Assembly: GCA_947623455.1 (NCBI GenBank)
Contig: OX392536.1
Coordinates: 7,683,282 to 7,747,281, forward strand
Length of the DNA: 64,000 nt
Source: Mimachlamys varia
Lineage: Eukaryota; Mollusca; Bivalvia; Pectinida; Pectinidae
Reading direction: 5' to 3'
Below, one piece after another: positions 56,201-64,000 of the stretch (its first letter is position 1; each line of letters starts with the position of its first letter). The notes beneath the pieces are model-generated. The model did no database searches. It was not told the origin of the DNA and was given only the letters and a program-made list of their open reading frames with translations. The position numbers and the translations under genes were made by a program.

Positions 56201-58805
56201 ACTAACCATTCAAACAAAGTCACTATATTTTATACCTAAGCGTCAACACAAAACGACAAATATACCACAGCGCCAATACAAGTAGGCGGAATAAATCACT
56301 AACCATTAAAACAAAGTCACTATATTTTATACCTAAGCGTCAACACAAAACGACAAATATATCACATCGCCAACACACGTGGACAAAATAAATTACTAAC
56401 CATTCAAACAAAGTCACTATATTTTATACCTAAGCGTCAACACAAAACGACAAATATACCACAGCGCCAACACACGTGGGCGGAATAAATCACTAACCAT
56501 TCAAACAAAGACACTTTATTTCATAACTAAGCGTCAACAGAAAAGGACAAAATATACCACAGCGTCAACACACCTGGGCAAAATGTGTCCATACCTTTTC
56601 AAACAAAGTCACTATATTTTATACCTAAGCGTCAACCCAAAAGGACAAACTATACCATAGCGTTATTACAAAAGACAAACTATGCAATAACGCCAAAACA
56701 CAAATACAAAATATACCATAATGTCATTACACAAAGACAAAATATACCATAGCGTCATTACACAAATACAAAATATACCATAGCGTCAAAACACAAAGAC
56801 AAAATATTCCATAGCGTCAAAACACAAAGACAAAATATGAAACAGCGTTAACATACAAACACAAAATATACAATACAAATAAAGATGCAATATGATATAT
56901 CACAACGTCATCACACAAGGATAATTTGCATTGCATCATCAAAACCCAAAGACAAACTATATAACAATTAACAAAACGGTCACGCAAAAAAGGCAAATAA
57001 ATCAACAAAAAAAACACGTGGTCATATGTACCACAGTTCCAAGGACGCAGCAAGCTCTGCTTCATCAGCTCCAACCACGATCTGTACCTAAACTTTAACC
57101 AACTCGGGCAGCTTACTACTAGAAGTTTGTTGACCACTTCGATCGTAAAACACAACCTGCTCTTCTTCATCAACTGCTTACCACGATCTTTACCTTAACT
57201 ATAACCTATATAGCTATTGAAGAAACGTTACCATTTCGATTTTTTCGATCGTGAACTTTTCTTTCTTGATATTAATACCCTGCTTCTACGACCTAATGGT
57301 GTTATCGTGCCGCTGTTAATTTACCCTTAATATGGTTATTTTCGTAATAGATGTCAGCTGGTGACGCACAAACTTACGGTACAGGGATTGAGGAGTTTCA
57401 GGTCGATGCGGACTACTAATACGTTTTATGCTTGCCAGTTTGATATAATTGAGAAATATTCTGTTTCCATGTATATTTTAATATGCTCATAAATATCCCT
57501 GCCTGTTGTGGTTGAGAATGATACCGGTATCTCATTTCTCAGTTTGAGGACGCAGCATTGACTTGAATGGGACGTAGATTTACATGGTGGGTGTCGTAAA
57601 TGAAGCAGAAGAGACGATTTCTCTTTCCGAACACATGATACAAAACTTCTCGAAATGAGACCAAGGCGACCATAAAGCTTGCTAATAGTCCTTATCCGTA
57701 TATATCACATCCAAAAATATATATAAGTTATGGACCTTTGCTGAGGTCAATATGATGTTAAACTGACCTGGTAGAATCAATTATTAGCCGAGGGAGTTAA
57801 CGCGAGGTCAATATTTTAGATTATACCAGGTTGGTATAACACCATATTGACCGAACCAAAGGTCCTTAATTTTTATATTAGGTATGAGACTTGTTCGCAA
57901 AAGAAGGAAATTGCATTATATCTGTCTTGATAACGCATGAAGTTTATAGTTTGGCACTATAACGTCACAATGATTGTGATGTCACAAATAAAATATTGAC
58001 TTGGTGTTTCTTAAAGTAGAAATAACAGGTTAATATCACAAAATATGGACCTCCACCTGACCATTTTTTTAGCCAATGAAAATTTGGGAAAGTCGGACCA
58101 TATCTAATATATGAAATATATGACATCATCAACCCATATTTACAAAATATAACTTATCGTCATTCTTTACGTCCAATTTAAAATATCAATAGTATAATTG
58201 TTACAAGAGATAGTACAATCATGTTAGTGTATCTTCGCATGGCAATGCATTTCACCAACCATCTTGGAGCTTGTTAGATTTTACCGTGAATGCACTGGAT
58301 ATGTTTTGAATGACTATTATTAGAAAATGATATTAAAGGGGTTTTCAAACCACACACACGAGAATAGCACTTTTGTAATTTTGAACAAGATATAGTCTAA
58401 TTCATAATTATTATACAGTGTGTGCTTGTTTATTAATGGTGCCGTATATGTTTCCATTGATGATCGAAAGTGTGGTCTATTTTGTATGAATCCCTTCAAT
58501 CCATTTAAACATCTAGATTGTTTAAATTCATGAACGCGTGTTTAGATTTGAAATTTCTCGATGATGATGCTACAGATTGAAAGAGTCGTGCTTGGAAACT
58601 ACTCTTTTATGTATCAATTCGTGACGTTGGCGCGAGGAATATGCACAGCATTTTCCTCCAAAACTCGTCAACACGTTTGTTTTAAAATAAATCCGCCCTG
58701 AAACTAAATGAAAATCATACACATGCATTCAATAAATGCAAGGTTTTACTCACCATATATCACAAAGCATAAAAGAAAAATAATTCCAATTTTGGAGGTG
58801 ACCAT
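43182..58805 (-). CDS. Six-exon gene for a secreted Asp-rich protein with a six-Cys segment (626 aa)
   Basis: CDS = join of 58805-58754, 55517-55392, 49457-49323, 46796-46697, 45455-45076 and 44269-43182 (1881 nt, 627 codons with TAA). All five introns are GT...AG and the phases 1,1,1,2,1 keep the frame open, which is hard to get by chance. Residues 1-20 form a signal peptide (hydrophobic 6-18, likely cut after VPS at 18-20). Residues 24-30 are a polybasic RRKGRRR patch. Cysteines at 112, 117, 137, 146, 154 and 176 (C-x4-C-x19-C-x8-C-x7-C-x21-C) lie among Arg/Lys-rich, helix-like residues and could form three disulfides. Residues 222-583 are dominated by Asp, with Glu, Tyr, Arg and Lys. Residues 584-626 are basic and hold an NVT sequon at 613. 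No canonical EF-hand is visible. Acidic secreted proteins in molluscs often bind calcium or sit in the shell matrix; that role is inferred from composition only. The gene is not recognised as a named family. Confidence 0.85.
44398..44705. mobile_element. Inverted-repeat element in intron 5
   Basis: The left arm tttccggtaatcttcggaaa, then ctcgaatgtac; the right arm is the reverse (gcattcgaggga, tttccgaagattaccggaaa). Arms are about 70 bp, the spacer about 150 bp. Confidence 0.55.
44780..44850 (+). other. tRNA-like sequence (SINE head or tRNA relic)
   Basis: tagcacagtgtcgg resembles an A box and gggttcgattcccgg is a good B box, 30-odd bases apart. No clean anticodon arm is seen. Probably a relic of a tRNA or of a SINE head; antisense in intron 5. 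Confidence 0.4.
45076..45455 (-). CDS. Exon 5 of the Asp-rich protein gene (last three Cys, start of acidic tail)
   Basis: The acceptor is taaatacacag|GCGTC and the donor is ATGAAAG|GTAGGA. The exon has 380 nt (phase 2 to phase 1) and codes residues 138-264. C146, C154 and C176 complete the six-Cys segment, in a region with MTYWRAVRILRRAF. From about residue 222 the protein turns abruptly acidic (IDDDFIDDDDDEDD and similar). An ATG inside the exon would allow a longer-looking open frame, but the upstream splice joins in the same frame. Confidence 0.85.
45895..46069. mobile_element. Foldback family F, complete palindrome in intron 4
   Basis: agggacctcagaagttttta at the left mirrors the right end taagaaattcttaggtccct. 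Arms of about 85 bp enclose only a short loop near gatcaatttttgat. It gives the structure of family F. Confidence 0.7.
46265..46690 (-). mobile_element. tRNA-derived SINE (family B), intron 4
   Basis: On the minus strand the head is ggaggcacggtggtctagtg (A box TGGTCTAGTGG) with gcgagttcgagttcc (B box) about 40 bp on. The body holds ttgctcaagaatacaac-type sequence twice and ends in tttgagacggcctttagt. The family differs from family A. The head starts about 15 bp past the exon 4 donor. Confidence 0.65.
46697..46796 (-). CDS. Exon 4 of the Asp-rich protein gene (first three Cys)
   Basis: The acceptor is tgctattcacag|CTAAG and the donor is TGTGCAG|GTACGT. The exon has 100 nt, entering in phase 1 and leaving in phase 2, and codes residues 105-137. 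It holds C112, C117 and C137 and the basic run AYRRRSK. A tRNA-like SINE head begins about 15 bp past the donor, inside intron 4. Confidence 0.8.
47275..48130. repeat. ~126-bp tandem array made of three ~42-bp subunits, intron 3
   Basis: Subunits run in fixed order: aggagagacctaggtctaaa..., agggagataacaacgtatct... and agggagataataacgtatgg..., all sharing tttagccactgcac or ttagctatagttcag ends. About six rounds, with decay at the right end. Confidence 0.8.
48340..48545 (-). mobile_element. tRNA-derived SINE (family A), copy 3, in intron 3
   Basis: Same body and tail as the other copies. The B-box stretch is deleted: ccccacg is joined straight to caaccc. The A-box side runs into a tandem array of head units. 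It lies in the sense orientation of the Asp-rich gene. Confidence 0.7.
48486..49093 (-). repeat. Tandem array of a SINE head unit (about 61 bp x 10)
   Basis: Ten units each hold cccagaggtggagggctagt, then gacaccttaaccactcggcc, the reverse of a tRNA-type A box (TGGCCGAGTGGTTAAG). Units differ by a few substitutions. The array extends copy 3 of the SINE at its 5' (head) side, so only the head was multiplied. Confidence 0.8.
49323..49457 (-). CDS. Exon 3 of the Asp-rich protein gene
   Basis: The acceptor is aattgtttttcag|AGCC and the donor is TTTCG|GTAAGC. The exon has 135 nt, phase 1 to phase 1, coding residues 60-104. The segment is rich in Lys, Arg, Ser and Thr and has no cysteine. Because exons 2 and 3 are both symmetric, either could be skipped without a frameshift. 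Confidence 0.8.
51718..53132. mobile_element. 1.4-kb non-autonomous DNA element with 160-bp inverted ends, intron 2
   Basis: The left end (gaaaaaaagtcccagaaaat, ggccttctaaaggacc, cactggacatatgga) is mirrored at the right (tccatatgtccagtg, cctttagaaggcc, attttctgggactttttttc). By eye the ends are nearly 90% identical over about 160 bp. The 1.1-kb interior has no meaningful ORF. Confidence 0.75.
53909..53989 (-). CDS. Possible extra cassette exon in intron 2 of the Asp-rich protein gene
   Basis: A GC-rich island (about 53847-54005) in AT-rich intron DNA is open on the minus strand. With acceptor gacaggtcag|TCTGCC and donor CGTC|GTAAAAGT it would be an 81-nt exon, phase 1 to phase 1. That fits between exons 2 and 3 without a frameshift. 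It would code a Cys-containing piece with RADKASPDLPATRLS. If the donor is not used, the frame runs on to a TGA at 53849-53847, giving an alternative C-terminus. The splice sites are weaker than those of the six main exons. It could instead be an unrelated gene fragment or a regulatory island. Confidence 0.3.
55392..55517 (-). CDS. Exon 2 of the Asp-rich protein gene
   Basis: The acceptor is cttacatttcag|TTCC and the donor is TCGA|GTAAGTC, a textbook match. The exon has 126 nt and is symmetric (phase 1 to phase 1), coding residues 18-59. It contains the end of the signal peptide, the polybasic patch RRKGRRR at 24-30 and a stretch without cysteine. It is more GC-rich than the surrounding intron DNA, as expected of coding sequence here. 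Confidence 0.82.
55598..55795 (+). mobile_element. Retrotransposon 3' end in intron 1 of the Asp-rich gene
   Basis: A well-kept tail (ggcgggtgtcgtcgatgaag through ggtattctctgatttaaa). It is antisense to the gene and begins about 80 bp from exon 2. Confidence 0.65.
55895..56640. repeat. 97-bp tandem array with alternating unit types, intron 1
   Basis: Type 1 units have cacgtggacaaaataaatta and type 2 have cacgtgggcggaataaatca; they alternate, giving a 194-bp period. All share accattcaaacaaagtcact and cctaagcgtcaacacaaaac. Confidence 0.85.
56640..56860. repeat. ~32-bp tandem extension of the 97-bp array
   Basis: Units of acacaaagacaaaatatacc plus atagcgtcatt. They resemble one part of the 97-bp unit. 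Confidence 0.7.
57345..57650 (+). mobile_element. Retrotransposon 3' end, degraded copy in intron 1
   Basis: It shares gatgtcagctggtgacgcac, attgagaaatattctgt and ggtgggtgtcgtaaatgaag with other copies. The terminal tail is lost. Confidence 0.5.
57719..57876. mobile_element. Palindromic element in intron 1
   Basis: aagttatggacctttg mirrors caaaggtccttaatt, and gaggtcaatatgatgttaaa mirrors tataacaccatattgacc. tgacgtcacaa-like sequence and agccaatgaaaatttgg follow at 57.96-58.1 kb, as after the hairpin-headed elements. Confidence 0.6.
58754..58805 (-). CDS. Exon 1 of the Asp-rich protein gene (signal peptide)
   Basis: The start is the ATG at 58805-58803 in a good context (aaccATGG). It is followed by 17 codons giving a short basic n-region (MVTSK) and a hydrophobic core (IGIIFLLCFVIY). 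The exon ends in phase 1 at a strong donor, ATG|GTGAGT. It is far too short to appear as an open frame of its own. It is accepted because its single leftover G joins exon 2 to give Val18 and keep the frame. Confidence 0.8.
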
Positions 58806-58891
58806 GGTTCCGCTCAGTTTGACTTCGCGTCCGATTTAACGTCCGACCAATGCCCAATCGTCTATTAATAGTGTTTCGGGGGAAGTAGGGG

Positions 58892-58901
58892 ATATATATA
58901 T
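58892..58901 (-). promoter_or_regulatory. Candidate TATA box of the Asp-rich protein gene
   Basis: TATATATA on the minus strand lies 87 bp upstream of the start codon. Initiation 25-30 bp downstream would leave a leader of about 60 nt. Position and sequence suit a TATA promoter, but short AT runs are common in this DNA. Confidence 0.4.
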
Positions 58902-58984
58902 TACATGAGCATGTGTTATGTTGTTAGGTGACAGTGTTGGGGCAGTCACATGCTGACCTGTCATATTTCTACAGGTGCATGTTC

Positions 58985-59725
58985 GTCAGTAATTAACGGG
59001 TGACAATTGAATGCGGTTCTTGTCTTGCCGACGGCTGTACAAGGTCTTAATATGACGTAAAACGTACTTCAAAAGACAGCGCTCTTGGATAGGAATTTGG
59101 ATCAGGGCAATAATTAATAACTGTTTGAGATACTAGTGTAGTGTATTGTTTGAATTTACCGGCATTTTTTGTTACAAATAATATAATTCATATCTGATTG
59201 CAATAGATTTGACAATACAACTTAAAATAGTCCTCGGCAATGCATGTGCTAAAGATACAGTGTATATGTAACGGCGTCTTTCGTGATTGTAGCCGTTTAA
59301 TAGTTATGTTAACGTTAAAATAATAATAATAAATATTTTAAAAATTTTATTATGATATTACATGTAATTTTCCGTGTTGATTTTGTTACATCTTAATACA
59401 TACGGGCATCACGATATACGTCAAAGCCAGTCAAAGTCAAAGGTCATCGTGTTTGGCATCGTGTCTATTTTTAGCGCGTGTTACGACGATAAGGTTGGTC
59501 AACGTACGAGTATAAATCGTGACCAATTGCTACACAAACAAATGTTGCGCACGGAAGCCAGACGTTTATTAAAAATCTACGCATACTTCAAGTATGTGTC
59601 ATAAATGCATGGAGTTATCAAAGACCCGCCAAGTTGTGGAGGAGCTTATTATTTATTACCGAAAATCTGGTTCATACATTTCATGCCGACCGATAACATT
59701 TTGCTTCTGTTTATTTAAGGATTAA
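58985..59725. other. Upstream flank of the Asp-rich gene, nothing recognised
   Basis: AT-rich DNA beyond the promoter region. A 76-codon plus frame at 59374-59604 shows no known motif. Confidence 0.5.
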
Positions 59726-59729
59726 CATG

Positions 59730-60065
59730 AATCTATTTTTTTTATGTTATGGGGTATAACACAAAAAACAGAGTGTACTCTAAATAAACCACGAAGCGGT
59801 TTATGATGAGAGTACATTCCGTTTTTTGTGTGTTATAAGCCCATAACATAAAAAATATATTCGAGGTGAAACTTATAATTTAATCTATACCCTGCGAAAA
59901 TTAACTTCATTGATGGACTCTTTTCTCTTACACATCATTACGCTGCTGCATCAGCCAATTGAAAGCGACGTTATAAACGGCGACGTCATTTTATACGTTA
60001 TGGACTGATGACACATTTTTTTAAGCCAATGAAAATGCTTGTTTCAAACCAGATTAAATTATTCT
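59730..60065. mobile_element. Hairpin-headed element, copy at 59.7 kb
   Basis: A palindrome (ttttatgttatggggtataa mirrored near 59850) encloses the loop ccacgaagcggttt. The left border ttatttaaggattaac matches ttatttaaggaataac at 33.84 kb. The body has aaagcgacgttataaacggc and aagccaatgaaaatg. Confidence 0.65.
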
Positions 60066-60324
60066 TGTTTGATTGTTATGGTGTAAAATTGATTACATCT
60101 ACCTGTTTAGTCACACGTAGATCAACCTTTTCAAAGAATACTTAAAAAAAACTGGTCAATGTACATTGCCCATCATATAAACACCATTATAATCCGTTAT
60201 ATGATAAGCAATTGTCAAAGTTTGTAGTTTGTAAAATATTTTGTTATCATAAAAAAAATCAAAGACAACCGAACTGTAATACAATTTGACAATACTTCAA
60301 CTGAGGACCAAAGTTATTGTATTA

Positions 60325-62340
60325 CGTTCAGGTCCAAACTGAAAACCACAAAGTCATTGTATTATGTTTAGGTCTAATATGAAGACCACAAAGTCATTGT
60401 ATTATGTTTAGGTCTAATATGAAGACCACAAAGTCGATGTATTATGTTTAGGTCTAATATGAAGACTACAAAGTCATTGTATATGTGTAGGTCCCACACG
60501 AATACTACAAAGTCATTGTATTATGTTTAGGTCTAACATGAAGACCACAAAGTCATTGTATATGTTTAGGTCTAATATGAAGACCACAAAGTCATTGTAT
60601 TATGTTTAGGTCTAACATGAAGACCACAAAGTCGGTGTATTATGTTTAGGTCTAATATGAAGACTACAAAGTCATTGTATATGTTTAGGTCTAACATGAA
60701 GACTACAAAGTCCTTGTATTATGTTTAGGTCTGAAATGAAGACCACAAAGTCATTGTATATGTTTAAGTCTAATATGAAGACCACAAAGTCATTGTATGC
60801 GTTTAGGTCTAATATGAAGACCACAAAGTCATTGTATATGTTTAGGTCTGAAATGAAGACTACAAAGTCATTGTATTATGTTTAGGTCTGAAATGAAGAC
60901 TACAAAGTCATTGTATATGTTTAGGTCTGAGATGAAGACTACAAAGTCATTGTATATGTTTAGGTCTGAGATGAAGACTACAAAGTCATTGTATATGTTT
61001 AGGTCTGAGATGAAGACTACAAAGTCATTGTATATGTTCAGGTCTGAAATGAAGACCACAAAGTCATTGTATATGTTTAGGTCTATTATGAAGACCACAA
61101 AGTCATTGTATTATGTTTAGGTCTGAAATGAAGACTACAAAGTCATTGCATTATGTTTAGGTCTAATATGAAGACCACAAAGTCATTGTATTATGTTTAG
61201 GTCTAACATGAAGACCACAAAGTCATTGTATATGTTTAGGTCTAATATGAAGACCACAAAGTCATTATATTATGTTTAGGTCTGAAATGAAGACTACAAA
61301 GTCATTGTATATGTTTAGGTCTGAGATGAAGACTACAAAGTCATTGTATATGTTTAGGTCTGAAATGAAGACTACAAAGTCATTGTATATGTTTAGGTCT
61401 TATATGAAGACCACAAAGTCATTGTATTATGTTTAGGTCTTATATGAAGACCACAAAGTCATTGTATATTTTTAGGTCTAACATGAAGACCACAAAGTCA
61501 TTGTATATGTTTAGGTCTAACATGAAGACCACAAAGTCATTGTATTATGTTTAGGTCTAACATGAAGACCACAAAGTCATTGTATATGTTTAGGTCTAAT
61601 ATGAAGACCACAAAGTCATTGTATATGTTTAGGTCTAATATGAAGACTACAAAGTCATTGTATATGTTTAGGTCTAACATGGAGACCACAAAGTCATTGT
61701 ATATGTTTAGGTCTAACATGAAGACCACAAAGTCATTGTATTATGTTTAGGTCTAACATGAAGACCACAAAGTCATTGTATATGTTTAGGTCTAATATGA
61801 AGACCACAAAGTCATTGTATATGTTTAGGTCTAACATGAAGACTACAAAGTCCATTTATTTGTTTAGGTCTGAAATGAAGACTACAAAGTCATTGTATTA
61901 TGTTTAGGTCTGACATGAAGACTACAAAGTCATTGCATATGTTTAGGTCTGAAATGAAGACTACAAAGTCATTGTATATGTTTAGGTCTGAGATGAAGAC
62001 TACAAAGTCATTGTAATATGTTTAGGTCTAACATGAAGACTACAAAGTCATTTTATATGTTTAGGTCTGAGATGAAGACTACAAAGTCCTTGTATTATGT
62101 TTAGGTCTAACATGAAGACCACAAAGTCATTGTATTATGTTTAGGTCTGAAATGAAGACTAAAAAGTCATTGTATATGTTTAGGTCTGAAATGAAGACTA
62201 CAAAGTCATTGTAATATGTTTAGGTCTAATATGAAGACCACAAAGTCATTGTATTATGTTTAGGTCTAACATGAAGACTACAAGGTCATTGTATTATATC
62301 TAGGTCTTCAATGTAGACCGGAAAGTTATTGCATTGCGTT
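60325..62340. repeat. 39/41-bp minisatellite, about 50 units
   Basis: Unit: gtctaatatgaagaccacaa, agtcattgtatatgtttag. The 41-bp variant has tattatg in place of tatatg. Variants aatatg/acatg/gagatg and gaccac/gactac are mixed. Open frames on both strands (unit MFRSEMKTTKSLY) are repeat artefacts. Confidence 0.9.
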
Positions 62341-62936
62341 GAGGTCTTACATGGAGAGTGCAAAGTAATTGTATTGACAGTTACATAAGAGGGTAGCATT
62401 CCTAACCTTTATTATCAGCATCTCAAATTACTCCCCCCCACGCACCTGCTTGCCTTTAGGCCAGTATAATGGCAGAGTCTGTTCACATTTAGCAGCTGCC
62501 ATAACTCCGATTTCACCTTGCCATTTGTTTCTATGTAATTACATATATAAACAAAGTTGTTATACCAAACTGCACCTCATCAGGACAGTTCCTTAAACGT
62601 CAATCCTTCAAATAAAAATGGTAATCCATATTTACTCGAATAAGTGTGAGTTTGATAGACTTGAATATGACCAGATATAATAAAACGGTGTATGTTGATG
62701 ATTTAAAACATTTTGTAGTAACACCTGTTGGAGATGGCTGAGAAGTGACAGGGAAATGTCATCGTTATCAGAGAAAGAATGAAACATCATATCAGATCAA
62801 GGTAAATATGTCAGATATGTTTATTTATTATCATTTACATTTCCGTAATACACAATTTCTCATTATATTATGTAATATTAATACAATTATCAATACTACT
62901 TCACATGTGATACTTAAGTATTCAATGATATTACAG

Positions 62937-63214
62937 GCCCAATATACGTAACTTTCGGCAAAACTTGAAGCGAAAATCAAGCCTAATAACTTATTATATT
63001 CATAGATTTAGTTGAGAGTAACTGATATCAGCAGTATTCAAGATGAATTCTTACGTGGTAACCGGTACAGCAGCAGTTTGTACTCGATGTTTGTAAACAC
63101 GCGTTCATTTTGAACTGTCTTCTAGCTTCGGCTTGTTGTTGAAGTGGGCCCCACCTGAATTATTTTCAATTCTTTCGATTTTTCTGTCAAGAGTTTCTTG
63201 TTAGTTACCGCTCA
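62937..63214. mobile_element. Second, truncated copy of the TTAA-flanked element
   Basis: Starts aggcccaatatacgtaactt and follows the reverse of 40238-39964 closely, then breaks off after ttagttaccgctcagg, so one end is missing. Confidence 0.65.
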
Positions 63215-63299
63215 GGGCCCAGTTGTTCAAAAGGTGATTAGCTTAATCACTATTTAACGACATTTTTCAAACTTTGATAATTCTGTAAATATACAAGGT

Positions 63300-63910
63300 A
63301 CAGTCCCCGAAGTTGGCATGTGACATTACTAGATAGTTGATATCTACAAAGTTGGCATGTAAATTGACATTACTAGATAGTTGATATCTACAAATGTAAA
63401 ATTGACATTACTAGATAGTTGATACCTACAAAGTTGGCATGTAAATTGACATTACTAGATAGTTGATATCTACAAAGTTGGTATATAAATTGACATTACT
63501 AGATAGTTGATATCTACAAAGTTGGCATGTAAATTGACATTACTAGATAGTTGATATCTACAAAGTTGGTATATAAATTGACATTACTAGATAGTTGATA
63601 TCTACAAAGTTGGCATGTAAATTGACATTACTAGATAGTTGATATCTACAAAGTTGGTATATAAATTGACATTACTAGATAGTTGATATCTACAAAGTTG
63701 GCATGTAAATTGACATTACTAGATAGTTGACATCTACAAAGTTGGCATTAAATGGACATTACCAGATAGTTGATATCTACAAAGTTGGTATATAAATTGA
63801 CATTACTAGATAGTTGATATCTACAAAGTTGGCATATAAATTGACATTACTAGATAGTTGACATCTACAAAGTTGGAATGTAAATTGACAAAATTTGATA
63901 TTTGCAAAGT
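63300..63910. repeat. 44-bp tandem array with alternating units, near the window end
   Basis: Unit: attgacattactagatagtt, gatatctacaaagttgg, then gcatgtaa or tatataa. The two endings alternate over much of the array, giving an 88-bp period. Confidence 0.85.
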
Positions 63911-64000
63911 TGTAACGCAATCTATGGTTTCATGTTAGAGTTATAGGAGAATTAAACTTTGCGCTAATTACTGATTAAGCTAATTATCTTTTGAACAGCT

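Larger units (their letters stand above)
55518..58753 (-). other. Intron 1 of the Asp-rich protein gene
   Basis: The intron holds two copies of the dispersed retrotransposon 3' end (55598-55795 and 57345-57650), the 97-bp tandem array (55895-56640) with its shorter-unit extension, and a palindromic element at 57719-57876. From about 58150 to 58740 nothing recognisable is seen. Confidence 0.65.

Noticed and set aside
55895..56860. CRISPR-like appearance of regular repeats
   Set aside because: The intervening sequence is also repeated, so there are no unique spacers. The DNA is eukaryotic.
60868..61750. Short frames on both strands in the 39-bp array
   Set aside because: Repeat artefacts.
63300..63910. 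CRISPR array or telomere-like end
   Set aside because: 44-bp units with no unique spacers and no telomeric hexamer.

Overview
The window looks like nuclear DNA of a bivalve mollusc. It is AT-rich, its genes are split by introns, and almost all of it is non-coding. It is full of short retroelement 3' ends, tRNA-derived SINEs, inverted-repeat elements and minisatellites of the kind common in bivalve genomes. A scallop or pearl-oyster relative is possible, but the species cannot be fixed from sequence alone. There is no bacterial or viral gene organisation.

One real gene can be assembled with confidence. It lies on the minus strand from 58805 to 43182, in six exons (58805-58754, 55517-55392, 49457-49323, 46796-46697, 45455-45076, 44269-43182). 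Every junction is GT/AG, and the phases (1,1,1,2,1) keep one frame open for 627 codons. The predicted 626-residue protein has a signal peptide, a basic N-terminal part, a six-cysteine segment (C112, C117, C137, C146, C154, C176), about 360 residues dominated by aspartate, and a short basic C-terminus. I do not recognise it as a named family. Its composition suggests a secreted calcium-binding or biomineral-matrix protein. A GC-rich open stretch in intron 2 may be an extra cassette exon.

Layout. 1-23 kb: intergenic DNA with many 5'-truncated copies of one retrotransposon 3' end, several inverted-repeat elements, and a 1069-bp PIF/Harbinger-like element (19537-20605) that keeps a TATA box and a small ORF and sits inside an older tandem array. 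23.55-25 kb: a 57-bp minisatellite with a 10-unit higher-order repeat. 25-31 kb: mostly unique DNA, including two stretches that may be regulatory. 31-43 kb: minisatellites at 31.0-31.7, 40.3-41.0 and 41.4-42.25 kb, an inverted pair of 53-bp arrays at 36.9-38.0 kb, and several foldback elements. 43-59 kb: the gene, whose introns hold SINEs, a tandemly multiplied SINE head, and arrays of 126-bp and 97-bp units. 59-64 kb: a hairpin element, a 2-kb array of 39/41-bp units and a 44-bp array that runs almost to the window edge.

Most long open frames here are by-products of minisatellites whose unit length is a multiple of three, or shadows of the Asp-rich exon. They are not annotated as genes.
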